Shown one piece after another: positions 9,122-18,400 of a DNA stretch of 64,000 bases. The notes under the pieces were generated by a model. It worked only from the letters and a program-made list of their open reading frames with translations. It was not told where the DNA came from and ran no database searches. The translations under genes and the position numbers were made by a program. Source of the stretch: Candidatus Competibacteraceae bacterium (GTDB taxonomy: Bacteria; Pseudomonadota; Gammaproteobacteria; Competibacterales; Competibacteraceae); contig RXIV01000006.1 in the NCBI GenBank assembly GCA_003989085.1, positions 124,001 to 188,000 on the forward strand. The letters run 5' to 3'. Numbering within the stretch: the first letter of the stretch is position 1; every line of letters begins with the position of its first letter.

Positions 9122-10516
9122 TTAACCGATCCGCGCCCGCGCCTGGTCGATTCGCGCCAGTGTTTTCGCCCGACCCAGTAGTTCCAAAGTGATGTCAATC
9201 GGTGGCGACACTGCGGTGCCGGTGACGGCGACTCGCAGCGGTTGCGCGATCTTACCAAGCGCCAGGCTGCCCGCTTCAGCAACCTGTTGGATTGCTGCGT
9301 GAATCAGTTCGGCCCGCCAGTCCGGCAAGATCGCAAAAGTCTCGCGTACTTGTTGCAAAGGGGCGCTGGCAGCAGCAGTCAGGTGCTTGCCAGCGGCTTT
9401 TTCGTCATAACTTGCCAATTCGCGGTACAGAAACGCAGCGGCCTGCGCCAAATCCTTGAGTGTGTCAGAACGATCAGCGAAGGCGGTGACCACCTCGGCC
9501 AGTGGTGGCCCGGCGCTGGGATCGATGCCCAGTTGCCCGATATGCCAACTTAAATGGCGGGCGACGTGGGTGGAATCCAGCGTTTTCATGTAATGCTTGT
9601 TTAACCAGACCAACTTGGACGAGTTGATCGCCGAAGGCGCTTTATTGCAATCGGCCAGATCGAATAACTCGCTCATTTCGTCCAGCGAAAAGACTTCCTG
9701 ATCGCCATGTGACCAACCGAGCCGCACCAGATAATTGAGCACGGCTTCCGGCAGATAACCCAGATCGCGGTATTCCATGACGCTGGCCGCGCCCGTCCGC
9801 TTGGACAGCTTCTGGCCGTTCGGGGCCAGAATCATCGGCACATGGGCGTATTGGGGAACCGGGGCGCCCAGCGCCTTGAGGATGTTGATCTGGCGTGGCG
9901 TGTTATTGATGTGATCGTCGCCGCGAATGACATGGGTGATGCCCATATCCATGTCATCCACCACCACACAGAAATTGTAGGTCGGCGTACCGTCGGCGCG
10001 GGCGATGATCAGATCGTCCAGTTCGACGTTCTGGAATACGATCCGGCCGTGAATCAGATCATCGACCACCACCTCGCCATCAATTGGATTACGGAACCGC
10101 ACCACCGGCTCGACGCCGTCACGCGGCGGTCCCTTATAGTCGCGGTGACGGCCGTCATAACGCGGCTTGTCCTTCCGCGCTTTCTGCTCTTCACGCAAGG
10201 CATCCAGTTCCTCGCGGGTGCAATAACAGTAGTAAGCCCCGCCATCGAGCAGCAGTTGTTGCAGCACTTCGCGGTATCGATCAAAGCGATGGGTCTGATA
10301 AAACGGCCCCTCATCATAATCCAGCCCCAGCCAGGCCATGCCTTCCAGAATGGCGTTCACGGCTTCCGGTGTTGAGCGTTCCAGATCGGTATCTTCAATC
10401 CGCAGTACGAAGGGACCACCATGCCGGCGGGCATACAGCCAGGAAAATAGCGCGGTGCGAGCGCCGCCGATGTGCAGATAACCGGTGGGACTGGGGGCGA
10501 AACGGGTTTTGATCAT
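9122..10516 (-). CDS. gltX: Glutamyl-tRNA synthetase
   Basis: GltX charges tRNA-Glu with glutamate. The 464-residue class I synthetase begins [20 protein letters not shown], where LHIGG is the HIGH-type motif. KLSKRTG near residue 240 is the KMSKS-type loop. [10 protein letters not shown] segment near residue 98 lies in the connective region where zinc-type GluRSs have Cys ligands. Length is normal. It lies downstream of glmU with 50 nt between them, and both may be cotranscribed. The GH94 gene follows after 68 nt. Confidence 0.96.
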   Translation of the reverse strand: MIKTRFAPSPTGYLHIGGARTALFSWLYARRHGGPFVLRIEDTDLERSTPEAVNAILEGMAWLGLDYDEGPFYQTHRFDRYREVLQQLLLDGGAYYCYCTREELDALREEQKARKDKPRYDGRHRDYKGPPRDGVEPVVRFRNPIDGEVVVDDLIHGRIVFQNVELDDLIIARADGTPTYNFCVVVDDMDMGITHVIRGDDHINNTPRQINILKALGAPVPQYAHVPMILAPNGQKLSKRTGAASVMEYRDLGYLPEAVLNYLVRLGWSHGDQEVFSLDEMSELFDLADCNKAPSAINSSKLVWLNKHYMKTLDSTHVARHLSWHIGQLGIDPSAGPPLAEVVTAFADRSDTLKDLAQAAAFLYRELASYDEKAAGKHLTAAASAPLQQVRETFAILPDWRAELIHAAIQQVAEAGSLALGKIAQPLRVAVTGTAVSPPIDITLELLGRAKTLARIDQARARIG

Positions 10517-10566
10517 GAATTTTATCCACGGAAGGCGCTGAAAAGGAACAGACTTTTATCCACGGT

Positions 10567-11940
10567 TCATGTCTTGGGTTTGACCGGTCGGTCCCAGTGG
10601 CTCACATCCTTACGCGGAGCGCGGGTCAGGCACAGGCTGCCATCAGGTACGTCGCGGCCTACCGCTGAACCCGCTCCAACCGTTGCGCCCTTGCCAATTC
10701 GCACCGGTGCGACCAGTGAGCTGTTGGAGCCGATAAACGCGCCGTCATCAATCACCGTCTGGTGCTTGTTAGCCCCGTCGTAATTGCAGGTGATGGTGCC
10801 GGCCCCGACGTTGACTCCCGCGCCAATCGCGGCATCGCCCAGATAGCTCAGATGATTGACCTTGGAACCCGGTCCGATGATGGTCTTCTTGGTCTCGACG
10901 AAATTGCCGATATGGACGCCCGCCGCCAGTTGTGATCCGGGCCGTAGCCGGGCAAAGGGGCCAATCTGCGATCCGGAACCAACTGCTGCGCCTTCGATCC
11001 GGGAATGCGAGAAAATTTCGACGTCATCGCCAATTACAGCATCCTTGAGGACGCAGAATGGCCCGATTTTGACTCGGTCGCCCAGTTGAACTGCGCCTTC
11101 AAAAATCACATTGACATCGATCACCACATCCTTGCCGGTGGTGACTTCGCCGCGCACATCCACCCGCGCCGGATCAAGCAGGGTCGCGCCGTGATCCAGC
11201 AACCGTTCGGCTTGCCGCCGCTGGTAAAACCGCTCCAGTTCCGCCAGTTGCCGGCGGTCGTTGACGCCCTGTACTTCGGCGGCTTCAGGCGCGATAAACG
11301 CTTCGATCAGAACGCCATCGCGCACCGCTAACGCTACGATATCGGTCAGGTAGTATTCGCCTTGGGCGTTCACGTTGTTCAACTCGGCCACCCAGCCGCG
11401 CAACTTCGCGGTTGATACCGCCAGAATCCCGGTATTGACTTCCTTCAGCTCGCGCTCCGCCGACGTCGCGTCTTTTTCCTCGACGATCCGGCAAACCTGA
11501 CCGAGTTCATTGCGAACGATCCGGCCATAACCGGACGGGTCAGCCAGTTTCACCGTCAACAGTGCCAGCCTGCCTTGCCGGGCCTGATCGACCAGCGGTT
11601 GCAAAGTTTCCTGCCGGGTCAGCGGCACATCGCCATACAGCACCAGCGTAACGCCGGCATCGTCCAGCACCGGTAGCGCTTGGGCGACCGCATGACCGGT
11701 ACCCAATTGCTCGCTCTGCTCGACCCACGCCACGCCCGGCTCATCCGCCAGCGCGGTTTTAACCTGGTCGCCGCCATGCCCATACACCACGACCCGCATT
11801 GCGGCTTTCAATCCACCTGCCGTTGCCAGCACCTGCGCCAACAACGGCTTGCCACCCACCGAATGTAGAACCTTAGGTAAATCCGAAACCATCCGCTTGC
11901 CCTTGCCGGCGGCAAGGATTACGACCGAAAGCTGCTGCAT
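10567..11940 (-). CDS. glmU: Bifunctional UDP-N-acetylglucosamine pyrophosphorylase / glucosamine-1-phosphate acetyltransferase
   Basis: GlmU acetylates glucosamine-1-phosphate and then couples it to UTP, making UDP-GlcNAc for peptidoglycan and LPS. The N-terminal uridylyltransferase has LAAGKGKRM at residues 10-18 and LYGDVPL near residue 103. From about residue 250 a left-handed beta-helix follows, with repeating hexapeptides such as IGPFARLRPGSQLAAG, and the conserved acetyltransferase segments KKTIIGPGSKVNHLSYLGDA and NYDGANKHQT. At 457 residues it matches the family. A glmS gene is not adjacent. Confidence 0.97.
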   Translation of the reverse strand: MQQLSVVILAAGKGKRMVSDLPKVLHSVGGKPLLAQVLATAGGLKAAMRVVVYGHGGDQVKTALADEPGVAWVEQSEQLGTGHAVAQALPVLDDAGVTLVLYGDVPLTRQETLQPLVDQARQGRLALLTVKLADPSGYGRIVRNELGQVCRIVEEKDATSAERELKEVNTGILAVSTAKLRGWVAELNNVNAQGEYYLTDIVALAVRDGVLIEAFIAPEAAEVQGVNDRRQLAELERFYQRRQAERLLDHGATLLDPARVDVRGEVTTGKDVVIDVNVIFEGAVQLGDRVKIGPFCVLKDAVIGDDVEIFSHSRIEGAAVGSGSQIGPFARLRPGSQLAAGVHIGNFVETKKTIIGPGSKVNHLSYLGDAAIGAGVNVGAGTITCNYDGANKHQTVIDDGAFIGSNSSLVAPVRIGKGATVGAGSAVGRDVPDGSLCLTRAPRKDVSHWDRPVKPKT

Positions 11941-12167
11941 GACCCGTCAACCTCTCCTGAAAAATGACCGCTATTGTACCGGACGCTATCGAAATCACTC
12001 CTGCTTTCCTTTGTGGGAAAACCCGCGATTTTCTCCGGTTGGGTTTTAATTCAGCCCCTAAACACAAAATCAGCGTTGAGTGATTATTTTTTGGCATGAT
12101 CCTTGTTTCAGCCAATGGTCACTTGGTCCGGTACACCTCATTTTGAACCCGTCACCCTGGAACTACC

Positions 12168-12650
12168 ATGAGCGACTACATCGTCAAGAATGTCCCCTAT
12201 ATCGCCCAGACTACCTACGAAACCTGCTGGCTGGCAGCCTACAAGATGCTGCTGGCTTGGAAAGGCAAGCCTCAGGCGTTGGCCGAAAAACTACCCAATC
12301 ACCAAGCCATGCGGGTTGATGGCATCCTGGATGGACAATTCCTGGCCTGTCGTCAGGCGCTCGGGCTGTGTTCCAGCAGCTATACCGGCTTTCGCGATGC
12401 GGACGCCATTGAAGGCAAGCTGCAAAGCTATGGCCCGATCTGGGTTTCCGGGACGTATGCCAAGGGCCACAAACACATTGTGGTGCTGTATGGGGTGCGC
12501 GGCTCGGGAAACAGCGCCGAAGTGCTAATTAACGACCCCGCGACCGGCATGAGCATTAGCAACCCCAAGCCAGACTGGTGGCCTATCGGCTGGTTCGCCA
12601 ACCGGTTAAACCCGGTTGCTTATGCCTGCCAGCACTGGTTTGATGTGTGA
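12168..12650 (+). CDS. Papain-like cysteine protease (C70/AvrRpt2-like fold)
   Basis: This small protein of 160 residues shows the order of a minimal papain-like peptidase: Cys20 in TYETCWLAAYKML, His104 in GHKHIVVLYGV and Asp124 in LINDPATG. A QTTYETCW-type start with a short N-terminal beta strand (VKNVPYIAQ) is typical of the papain-like C39/C70 group that includes AvrRpt2. There is no signal peptide or visible propeptide, so it would be made in the cytoplasm in mature form. It stands alone between glmU (divergent) and the proQ-like gene (convergent), so context does not give a substrate. Family call moderately strong; role unknown. Confidence 0.7.
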   Translation: MSDYIVKNVPYIAQTTYETCWLAAYKMLLAWKGKPQALAEKLPNHQAMRVDGILDGQFLACRQALGLCSSSYTGFRDADAIEGKLQSYGPIWVSGTYAKGHKHIVVLYGVRGSGNSAEVLINDPATGMSISNPKPDWWPIGWFANRLNPVAYACQHWFDV

Positions 12651-12840
12651 GCGTCTGGAACCCAGTCAGACCGGACAGGTCAGGTCAAGCTGGCCCCCAT
12701 CCGGCCAAAATGAACAGATTCAGATTGGCCCAGGGCGGCGTAATAAGCTAGGGGCGTCGGGCGCAGTAGGATGAAACAGGCATGGTGGCTGGATTGATCC
12801 ACCGCGCCATTGCTAGACCTTCAGCGATGCCCTTTCAAAT

Positions 12841-13209
12841 TTACTGCTCGGGACAGTCGATGGCAGGGTCGGCGGCGCCACCAGTTGTTGCTGGCGCTGC
12901 GGGTTTCCGGCGAGGGGGTTTGGTGAAAGTCTGTTGGTCAGGGGTTACTTCCCCAGCGGGTTGTCCATCCAGACCATAGCGCGGCCCGCCCGCCGCCAGC
13001 GCCTTGCGATAGGCAAAACGGTGGGTATAGAACGTGATGGCTCGACGAAGTTGAGTCCGACTTACCTCAGCCAACGCCGGATGCACGCCGACCAACGCCA
13101 GCAATTCCCCACCGATTCCGATCTTCAGGGGCTTGGGCGCAGCTTGGTTGAAGCAGTCCGGGAAGGCTTCACACAGTTGATTAATGATGGGGGTTGCGTC
13201 GTAGGGCAT
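12841..13209 (-). CDS. ProQ/FinO-domain RNA-binding protein
   Basis: The 122-residue product has a compact ProQ/FinO domain. PIINQLCEAFPDCFNQAAPKPLKIGI is the usual first helix and strand. SRTQLRRAITFYTHRFAYRKALAAGGPRYGLDGQPAGEVT contains the conserved helix and the RYGLDG turn. Proteins of this domain bind structured small RNAs and 3' ends. The C-terminus is a short, proline- and alanine-rich tail without the Tudor-like domain of full-length E. coli ProQ, so it is a minimal form. Its own gene is monocistronic as far as visible. Confidence 0.85.
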   Translation of the reverse strand: MPYDATPIINQLCEAFPDCFNQAAPKPLKIGIGGELLALVGVHPALAEVSRTQLRRAITFYTHRFAYRKALAAGGPRYGLDGQPAGEVTPDQQTFTKPPRRKPAAPATTGGAADPAIDCPEQ

Positions 13210-13338
13210 CGGTTGGTCTCTGCAGTATTTTCAAGTCTATTTTAGTCAATTATAACCACGAATCCTTGTTTCACGCTTCGGTATGGCCGCTTTTCAACGC
13301 AATACTGCCGCTAAAGCCCTATCTTTAGTTTAACCGTT

Positions 13339-14148
13339 GTGAGGATTGATCCTTTGGTTGCCGATCATCGAAAACCACCAGATTTGACCGATACTTTTGC
13401 TGATCACTTTGCCCCAGTCGCTGCTCATTACGCCACTTTTCGCCCGCATTACCCGGCAACGCTGTTTGCATGGCTGGCGAGTCTGACTCCCGGTCGTGTT
13501 CTGGCCTGGGACTGCGCGGCGGGCAGCGGCCAGGCTTCGCCAGCTTTAGCCGCGTATTTTGATCGGGTTGTCGCGACTGACGCCAGCGCCGCACAAATTG
13601 CAGTCGCAGTTCCACATCCGCAAGTGGATTACCGGGTGGCCCCGGCGGAGGATTCCGGCCTGCCGTCGGCATCGGTCGATCTTATTACCGTCGCTCAGGC
13701 GCTGCACTGGTTCGACCTGGACCATTTCTACGCGGAGGTCCGGCGAGTGTTGAAACCCGGCGGCGTTCTGGCAGTGTGGAGTTATGGCGTATTGACCGTG
13801 GCGGAGGCGGCAGTCAATCGTCAGCTACAGCGGTTTTATCAGGAAACCATTGGCCCTTATTGGCCACCGGAGCGCCGCCATGTCGAAAGTGGTTACCAAT
13901 CCTTGCCCTTGCCCTTTCCTGAACTTCAGCCGCCAACATTTGATATGGAAGTATCATGGACTCTGTCGGAACTGCTGGGCTATTGTCGAAGTTGGTCGGC
14001 TTCCGAACGCTATCATGCCGAATGTGGACATGATCCGGTGATAGATTTGGCAGCGGAATTGATGCCACTGTGGCGACGGCCAGATCAGCGCCAGTTAATC
14101 ACCTGGCCTTTGGTGCTACGGGTTGCAAAAAAACCGATAGCGTTATGA
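13339..14148 (+). CDS. SAM-dependent methyltransferase (class I, type 11)
   Basis: The product is up to 269 residues. It has a Rossmann-type SAM site: WDCAAGSGQASPAL is motif I, VVATDASAAQI holds the acidic residue, and VDLITVAQALHWFDLDHFYAEVRRVLKPGG covers motifs II-III. The sequence AHYATFRPHYP near the N-terminus is common in the subgroup of small-molecule methyltransferases similar to trans-aconitate or UbiE-like enzymes. GTG 13339 is the first start; a TTG at 13384 would fit the family start equally well, and no strong ribosome-binding site decides between them. Substrate unknown. Confidence 0.75.
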   Translation: MRIDPLVADHRKPPDLTDTFADHFAPVAAHYATFRPHYPATLFAWLASLTPGRVLAWDCAAGSGQASPALAAYFDRVVATDASAAQIAVAVPHPQVDYRVAPAEDSGLPSASVDLITVAQALHWFDLDHFYAEVRRVLKPGGVLAVWSYGVLTVAEAAVNRQLQRFYQETIGPYWPPERRHVESGYQSLPLPFPELQPPTFDMEVSWTLSELLGYCRSWSASERYHAECGHDPVIDLAAELMPLWRRPDQRQLITWPLVLRVAKKPIAL

Positions 14149-14163
14149 AAGTATGAGCTGAAT

Positions 14164-15672
14164 TCATTGTTTAAACTGTCCCGGCGCTTGTTTCAGCCAC
14201 CGCCCGGCATTGACCAGTTGCTGGCCTAGCAGCGCCCAGTTCTCCTGCTGCTGACGTTGTTCCAGACAGCGCAGGAACCGCACCCGATGCGCCTCGTCCT
14301 GCCGGTTGAGAATCGCCGCCCACAGCGTGTCGGCTACGTTATAAATCCGTCCTTCTGCCAGATTAACGGGAATCACTGCTGCGGTGGGGATCGCCAAATC
14401 TGCCGCTACCGCTTCCACCGCCGCCCGGATATTCATTGCTTTAGGCCGTTGCGGATTCAGCAAATCGTAGGGGGGTTGCCATTCCCGGTGTGGACGCAAT
14501 TGATCAATATGGCTGAGCGCAATCAAGATGGGCGGTGGGCGGTGATCGATGCGCTTGGCAAACGCGCTGCGCAGTGTATCTAACCATTCCCGATCCAGTT
14601 GCCGGTCGGCCCGATTCGCCGCACACACCCACAAAATCAAGTCTGCCCTGAGCGCCGCTTTCAGCAATGCCTTCTCACTCAATAACCCGCTATCGCAGCC
14701 CGGTGTATCGAAAATCAGGGCGGCCGCCAGTCCTTCACGTTCCAGCCGGTAGGGCGTCAGGCTCGTGGTCGTTTCCGGCAACCGGTCGGTCGCTGCGGTC
14801 AACCGGCCAAACAGTGCATTGATCAAGCTCGATTTGCCTACATTGGCCCGGCCCAGCGCCAGAATCTGTAACGGTTCGTTGACCGGCGGCGGAATCACCA
14901 CCGCATCCTCCGCCAGTTGATCTTCGGTTAAAGTCAATCGCCCGCTGTACAGTTCGATCGCATAATAACCGACCTTGCGGACATACTCTCGCAGTAGCCA
15001 GTGGTGGGTTTCAGTCCAGGCCGCGCCATAGGCCTGACCACGCAAATGTCCCCAGGCTTCGCTCAACAGCGCATCAGCGGGATTAAAAACCAGCCGCCCG
15101 GCCCGATAGACGTTCAACAGCCGTTCAGCGGACGCCTTCCACCGCCAAACCCGCACCAGATCGCCCATAGTCAGGCGATGACTGAAGGGAATCTGCGCTG
15201 TCACCGTGGTTCGCAGATCACGGCTGGCCCGTTCAATGATCAGCAGAGTGTGTGGCACGGTCAGCTCCAGCAGTGGATGCTCAACTTTTGGGTGGTAATG
15301 CTGGGCGACGGTTTCCAGCGTCTGCTGACCCAAGATCCACAGCCGGCCTCCCTCGTTTAACGGCCAATCCTCCGGTTTTAGCGCTTCGGCCTGTTGCGTT
15401 ACTGCCGCCCAGGCGGCATCGGCCTTGGCCGGCCAGTAGGGATCGGGCGGGGTCGCTTCCTCGGCCAGTAGCTTGCGGTCGCGCTGCAACAGCCCGTATT
15501 GGAGGCCGTAACCGGCGGCGCTGCATACCACCATGGCCAGCAGCCACCCTGACAGCGCCTTGATCTGCCACAGCCAGACGATGCCCAGCGGTAGCAGCAC
15601 AATGACCGGCAATATCCAGAGCAGCAGCGCAACCAGCCGTAACCGGTCAAAACGGCTAAACAGGGTTTTCAA
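14164..15672 (-). CDS. Membrane-anchored Era-like GTPase
   Basis: The 502-residue protein begins with two hydrophobic segments (about residues 14-36 and 40-57), so it is anchored in the inner membrane with the bulk in the cytoplasm. The G domain lies near residues 270-430: G1 GRANVGKSS, G3 FDTPGCD, and a G4-like SHID. It follows the neighbouring GTPase gene with a four-base ATGA overlap, so the two are probably made together. Such paired GTPases occur in several gammaproteobacteria. I do not know a verified function; dynamin- or YcjX/YcjF-like roles in envelope stress are possible. Confidence 0.7.
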   Translation of the reverse strand: MKTLFSRFDRLRLVALLLWILPVIVLLPLGIVWLWQIKALSGWLLAMVVCSAAGYGLQYGLLQRDRKLLAEEATPPDPYWPAKADAAWAAVTQQAEALKPEDWPLNEGGRLWILGQQTLETVAQHYHPKVEHPLLELTVPHTLLIIERASRDLRTTVTAQIPFSHRLTMGDLVRVWRWKASAERLLNVYRAGRLVFNPADALLSEAWGHLRGQAYGAAWTETHHWLLREYVRKVGYYAIELYSGRLTLTEDQLAEDAVVIPPPVNEPLQILALGRANVGKSSLINALFGRLTAATDRLPETTTSLTPYRLEREGLAAALIFDTPGCDSGLLSEKALLKAALRADLILWVCAANRADRQLDREWLDTLRSAFAKRIDHRPPPILIALSHIDQLRPHREWQPPYDLLNPQRPKAMNIRAAVEAVAADLAIPTAAVIPVNLAEGRIYNVADTLWAAILNRQDEAHRVRFLRCLEQRQQQENWALLGQQLVNAGRWLKQAPGQFKQ

Positions 15673-16886
15673 AGCGGCTGTTCCTCCAATGGCGTTTTCA
15701 GGATTCCCACGCCAGCGGTCAGTGCCTCGGCATAAATCCGCCGCAGCGTTGCCGGGTCCAGCGCTGCGCCCTGGTTGCGGCTGGCAAAGTAGTAGGCGGC
15801 AGATTTGCCAAGGGCGTAGGTCGTCAGACTACCGGCGGTTGCGCCCCACATTGCCCCGACCGTTTGCCCCCAGCCGGGAATGAGCTTGACAACTTCCCGA
15901 CCCAGTAAACGCGCCACATAACCCACCCCGATCCCGGTACCCAACAGGCCAAGAAACTCGGCGACCGTCCGCCGATCCCAACTTTGACCGTACAGGGTTG
16001 CCAGACCGTGCAGCAGCTTGGCCTGCACCGCCGGCACCCCCACCAGATCAACCAAGGGCATCGCGCCAATCCCAGCGGCAATCAAGGCGTGACCGACAAT
16101 GTGCGGGTGAGCAGCGCGGGCGTAGGCATCGCGCACGCCCGGATCGCCTTGCAACCGAGCCTGCAAACCAAGCGTCGAGACCTCACTGATCGCCGTCCAC
16201 AACGCCTCCAGCCCATAATGAGTCGGTTCCCAGCCATCTTCCGGTAGGGTCAGATCAATGGCAATCCAGCGCACCGGCGCGGAACCAGGCAATGCTCCCA
16301 GTCGTTCCCGTTGTGCGGCCAGAGCACGCGCAAGATCGGTAGGAAGGATCGGCGGTGCGGGTTGCTGATCGTAGGGATAAGGCTGGAGATGCTGAGCATC
16401 GGGTGGATAGGCCTCATGCAAGCCGGTTTGGGCGATCAGCACCGGCCATTCGGGATGACGCTTGCGAACCTGGCGCAATACGGTAAGCACCGCGTCCTGA
16501 CGAATATCGGTCGCCTTCATCACCGCCAGTAGCAGGTGCGCCTGCGCCTCGCAGTAATCAATATCCTGGCTCGGGTCGTAGGCTACTTCGCCCAGTCCTT
16601 TGGTATCGAGAAAACGCACCACCGGCGCTTCGGCAGGAAAGTCGTAAAACCGGGCGGTGCGGGTGCAAGGCTGGAAGCCATTGCCAATCTCGGCGGTTTC
16701 ACTGCCGGTCAGGGCGCGAATGATCGAGGTCTTGCCCGCTTGCGCCTTGCCAATCAGCCACAACACCGGTAAGGGCTGTTGTTCTCGCGCTATGCCGATA
16801 GCTGCCGCCAGCCGTTCGGGATCAACCTGTGGATTCAGCAGCGCTTCGCGCAATCTGTGCCAGTGATCAGGATTCCACCACGCCAT
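15669..16886 (-). CDS. GTPase with C-terminal DUF697-like membrane region
   Basis: The 405-residue protein has an N-terminal G domain with G1 GKAQAGKTS near residue 46 and G3 FLDTKGLGE near residue 92, where a Lys replaces the more usual Pro. The C-terminal half has hydrophobic stretches (HIVGHALIAAGIGAMPLVDLVGVPAVQAK and nearby) that resemble the DUF697 region of YcjF-like proteins. It is the first gene of a two-gene unit with the GTPase at 14164. A strong terminator upstream (16913-16947) separates it from the preceding gene, so its promoter must lie within roughly 30 nt or there is read-through. The function is not known. Confidence 0.7.
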   Translation of the reverse strand: MAWWNPDHWHRLREALLNPQVDPERLAAAIGIAREQQPLPVLWLIGKAQAGKTSIIRALTGSETAEIGNGFQPCTRTARFYDFPAEAPVVRFLDTKGLGEVAYDPSQDIDYCEAQAHLLLAVMKATDIRQDAVLTVLRQVRKRHPEWPVLIAQTGLHEAYPPDAQHLQPYPYDQQPAPPILPTDLARALAAQRERLGALPGSAPVRWIAIDLTLPEDGWEPTHYGLEALWTAISEVSTLGLQARLQGDPGVRDAYARAAHPHIVGHALIAAGIGAMPLVDLVGVPAVQAKLLHGLATLYGQSWDRRTVAEFLGLLGTGIGVGYVARLLGREVVKLIPGWGQTVGAMWGATAGSLTTYALGKSAAYYFASRNQGAALDPATLRRIYAEALTAGVGILKTPLEEQPL

Positions 16887-16912
16887 TGGGCTAAGTCCTT
16901 AATGGTATAGGC

Positions 16913-16947
16913 AAAAAAATCGCCCTCCTTGACGCCAAGGGGGCGAT
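16913..16947 (-). terminator. Rho-independent terminator
   Basis: On the minus strand ATCGCCCCCTTG pairs with CAAGGAGGGCGAT (12 bp with one bulged base) and is followed by a run of seven T. It ends the transcript of the secreted protein gene at 16987-17835. Confidence 0.85.
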
Positions 16948-16986
16948 GCATCGAGCCGAATGGACAATGTGCGAATCGCCGCAGGG

Positions 16987-17835
16987 TTAGCGCCAATCCT
17001 CGCCATTGTAGTAGTCAGGGCGCGGCGGGGGCGGCGCATAGTGGTTCTCATCCCAGAGCCGGTTGCCGCGTGGCGGCCGGACACTGCCGCCACAATCGAT
17101 CACGCCTTGCCGGCAAAGCGTCTCGCGCCAAGCGTACTTGAGGAGAAACTTGGCGAATGGCCGCCGATCCGCCTCAAACTCCACCTTACGCGATGGCGAC
17201 CATTCGCTCTCACCGTAACCAGTACCCGGCTCTGCCTTCATGCTCGGCATAGCACCGACTGACGGCGCGGCGGATTCAGCCGATGCGGGCGGTCGCCGCA
17301 ACCCGCGCTGGTCGCTATAACCAGGTCCCCCCTGACTCCACGGTTGTTCCGGCGTGTTCTCCCGAAACGCTGCGACTGCGATCACGCCCATTGCCGAATA
17401 ATCGCCCCAAGCCCCGGAGTAGGAATCGCCCTCGTCGGTGAAGTAGAAACGGTTGACCCGATTCTTGCCGGTCCGCCAGCCTTCGTAACTTTCCTGCTGA
17501 TACGGCCCCAGCACATACATCCGCTCACTCGGACTGAGGTTGGAACGGTCACCGCTGATGATATTGCGCCCGTCCACCGCGATCACCACGCCGATCCGCT
17601 CATTGCTGCGGTTGCGAACCTGCACCGAATAGTTGTGGCCCCGAGTTGCTTCCAGATAGGCCTTGTAGACCACTCCTCGGCTCTCGCCCCGCACGGGATA
17701 TTCCGGCAGCGTCTTGCCCCGGTCGTCCACCACATCGACTTCCAGGTTACTGGTGCTGTAGCGTTGCGCCCAGACCGTGCCAGACCCCAGCAGCATCAGT
17801 GCTGCTATCCATCCTGCCTGCCATTTGCTATTCAT
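16987..17835 (-). CDS. Conserved secreted protein of unknown function
   Basis: The 282-residue protein starts with a signal peptide (MNSKWQAGWIAALMLLGSGTVWAQ), so it is periplasmic or secreted. The middle, from about residue 60 to 165, has a beta-rich conserved block: IAVDGRNIISGDRSNLSPSE, then MYVLGPYQQESYEGWRTGK and RFYFTDEGDSYSGAWGD. I recognise this block from hypothetical proteins in other proteobacteria but know no function. The C-terminus contains RETLCRQGVIDCGG with two Cys that could form a disulfide, and a Pro-rich tail. AGGAG seven bases before the ATG supports the start. It is divergent from the PepSY/two-component operon, and the shared intergenic region has likely response-regulator boxes. 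Confidence 0.7.
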   Translation of the reverse strand: MNSKWQAGWIAALMLLGSGTVWAQRYSTSNLEVDVVDDRGKTLPEYPVRGESRGVVYKAYLEATRGHNYSVQVRNRSNERIGVVIAVDGRNIISGDRSNLSPSERMYVLGPYQQESYEGWRTGKNRVNRFYFTDEGDSYSGAWGDYSAMGVIAVAAFRENTPEQPWSQGGPGYSDQRGLRRPPASAESAAPSVGAMPSMKAEPGTGYGESEWSPSRKVEFEADRRPFAKFLLKYAWRETLCRQGVIDCGGSVRPPRGNRLWDENHYAPPPPRPDYYNGEDWR

Positions 17836-17937
17836 TACACTGCTCCTGGTTGGTCATCACTGATCCGCATTGATCCACGATGGCTGCTTCTCGTGCTTGC
17901 GGTTTTCATCATGCGTTTCAGCCTATGTGCAGTCGGC

Positions 17938-17954
17938 TGAATCCCTACTGAATC
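17938..17954 (+). promoter_or_regulatory. Direct-repeat box TGAATC-N5-TGAATC (candidate response-regulator site)
   Basis: Two exact TGAATC hexamers are 11 bp apart, one helical turn, which is the layout bound by OmpR/PhoP-family dimers. The box lies about 100 bp upstream of the PepSY start and of the two-component genes. A second box in opposite orientation is at 17990-18006. The binding protein is inferred to be the adjacent response regulator. Confidence 0.55.
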
Positions 17955-17989
17955 CCTGTCGCCTCTCCCGGATCGCCGCCCCGTGCTGT

Positions 17990-18006
17990 GATTCAGGGCG
18001 GATTCA
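17990..18006 (-). promoter_or_regulatory. Second TGAATC-N5-TGAATC box, inverted
   Basis: On the minus strand TGAATC-CGCCC-TGAATC repeats the same hexamer with the same 11-bp period. It points toward the divergent secreted-protein gene (start 17835), while the first box points toward the PepSY operon. Two matching boxes of opposite orientation in one intergenic region make chance unlikely. Confidence 0.55.
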
Positions 18007-18058
18007 TGCTGAACTCGTTAGGCTTCAGGCTCATTCTATTCCAACCAAAGTTCCCCAC

Positions 18059-18370
18059 ATGTTCAACCGCTTGCAGCGAGTATGGCGCGTGACAGCGGTG
18101 GCGCTGGCAACTTTGCTGGCTGTCGCTGGTGCGCAGGCGCAGTCTTGGCGGCAACCCCAAGAGGGTGATTATGCCCGGCCGCCGCCCCGACCATTCGCCG
18201 ATCCTGACCGGGCCGCTCGCGCTGCCCGCGAGGCGACCGGTGGCCGGGTGTTGGGTGTGCAGGGCGCCGAGCAAGATGGTCAGCCTGGCTACCGGGTGCG
18301 GATCCTGGAACAGAATGGCCGGGTGCGCAGCCTGCATTTTGACCCTGCCAGCGGCAAGATGCAGGATTAA
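18059..18370 (+). CDS. PepSY-domain periplasmic protein
   Basis: The 103-residue product begins with a signal peptide ending near AGAQAQS. It then has one PepSY-type unit from about residue 52: AAREATGGRVLGVQGAEQ, followed by YRVRILEQNGRVRSLHFDP and a terminal GKMQD. The alternation of an amphipathic helix with a strand pair ending in VRxLxxDxxxGxx is characteristic. Small PepSY proteins are often encoded with PhoPQ-like two-component genes and may modulate the sensor or bind ligand in the periplasm; that role is inference here. The response regulator starts 30 nt downstream. Confidence 0.8.
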   Translation: MFNRLQRVWRVTAVALATLLAVAGAQAQSWRQPQEGDYARPPPRPFADPDRAARAAREATGGRVLGVQGAEQDGQPGYRVRILEQNGRVRSLHFDPASGKMQD

Positions 18371-18400
18371 CACCATCGCTTTCCGACCGGACGCCCGACC

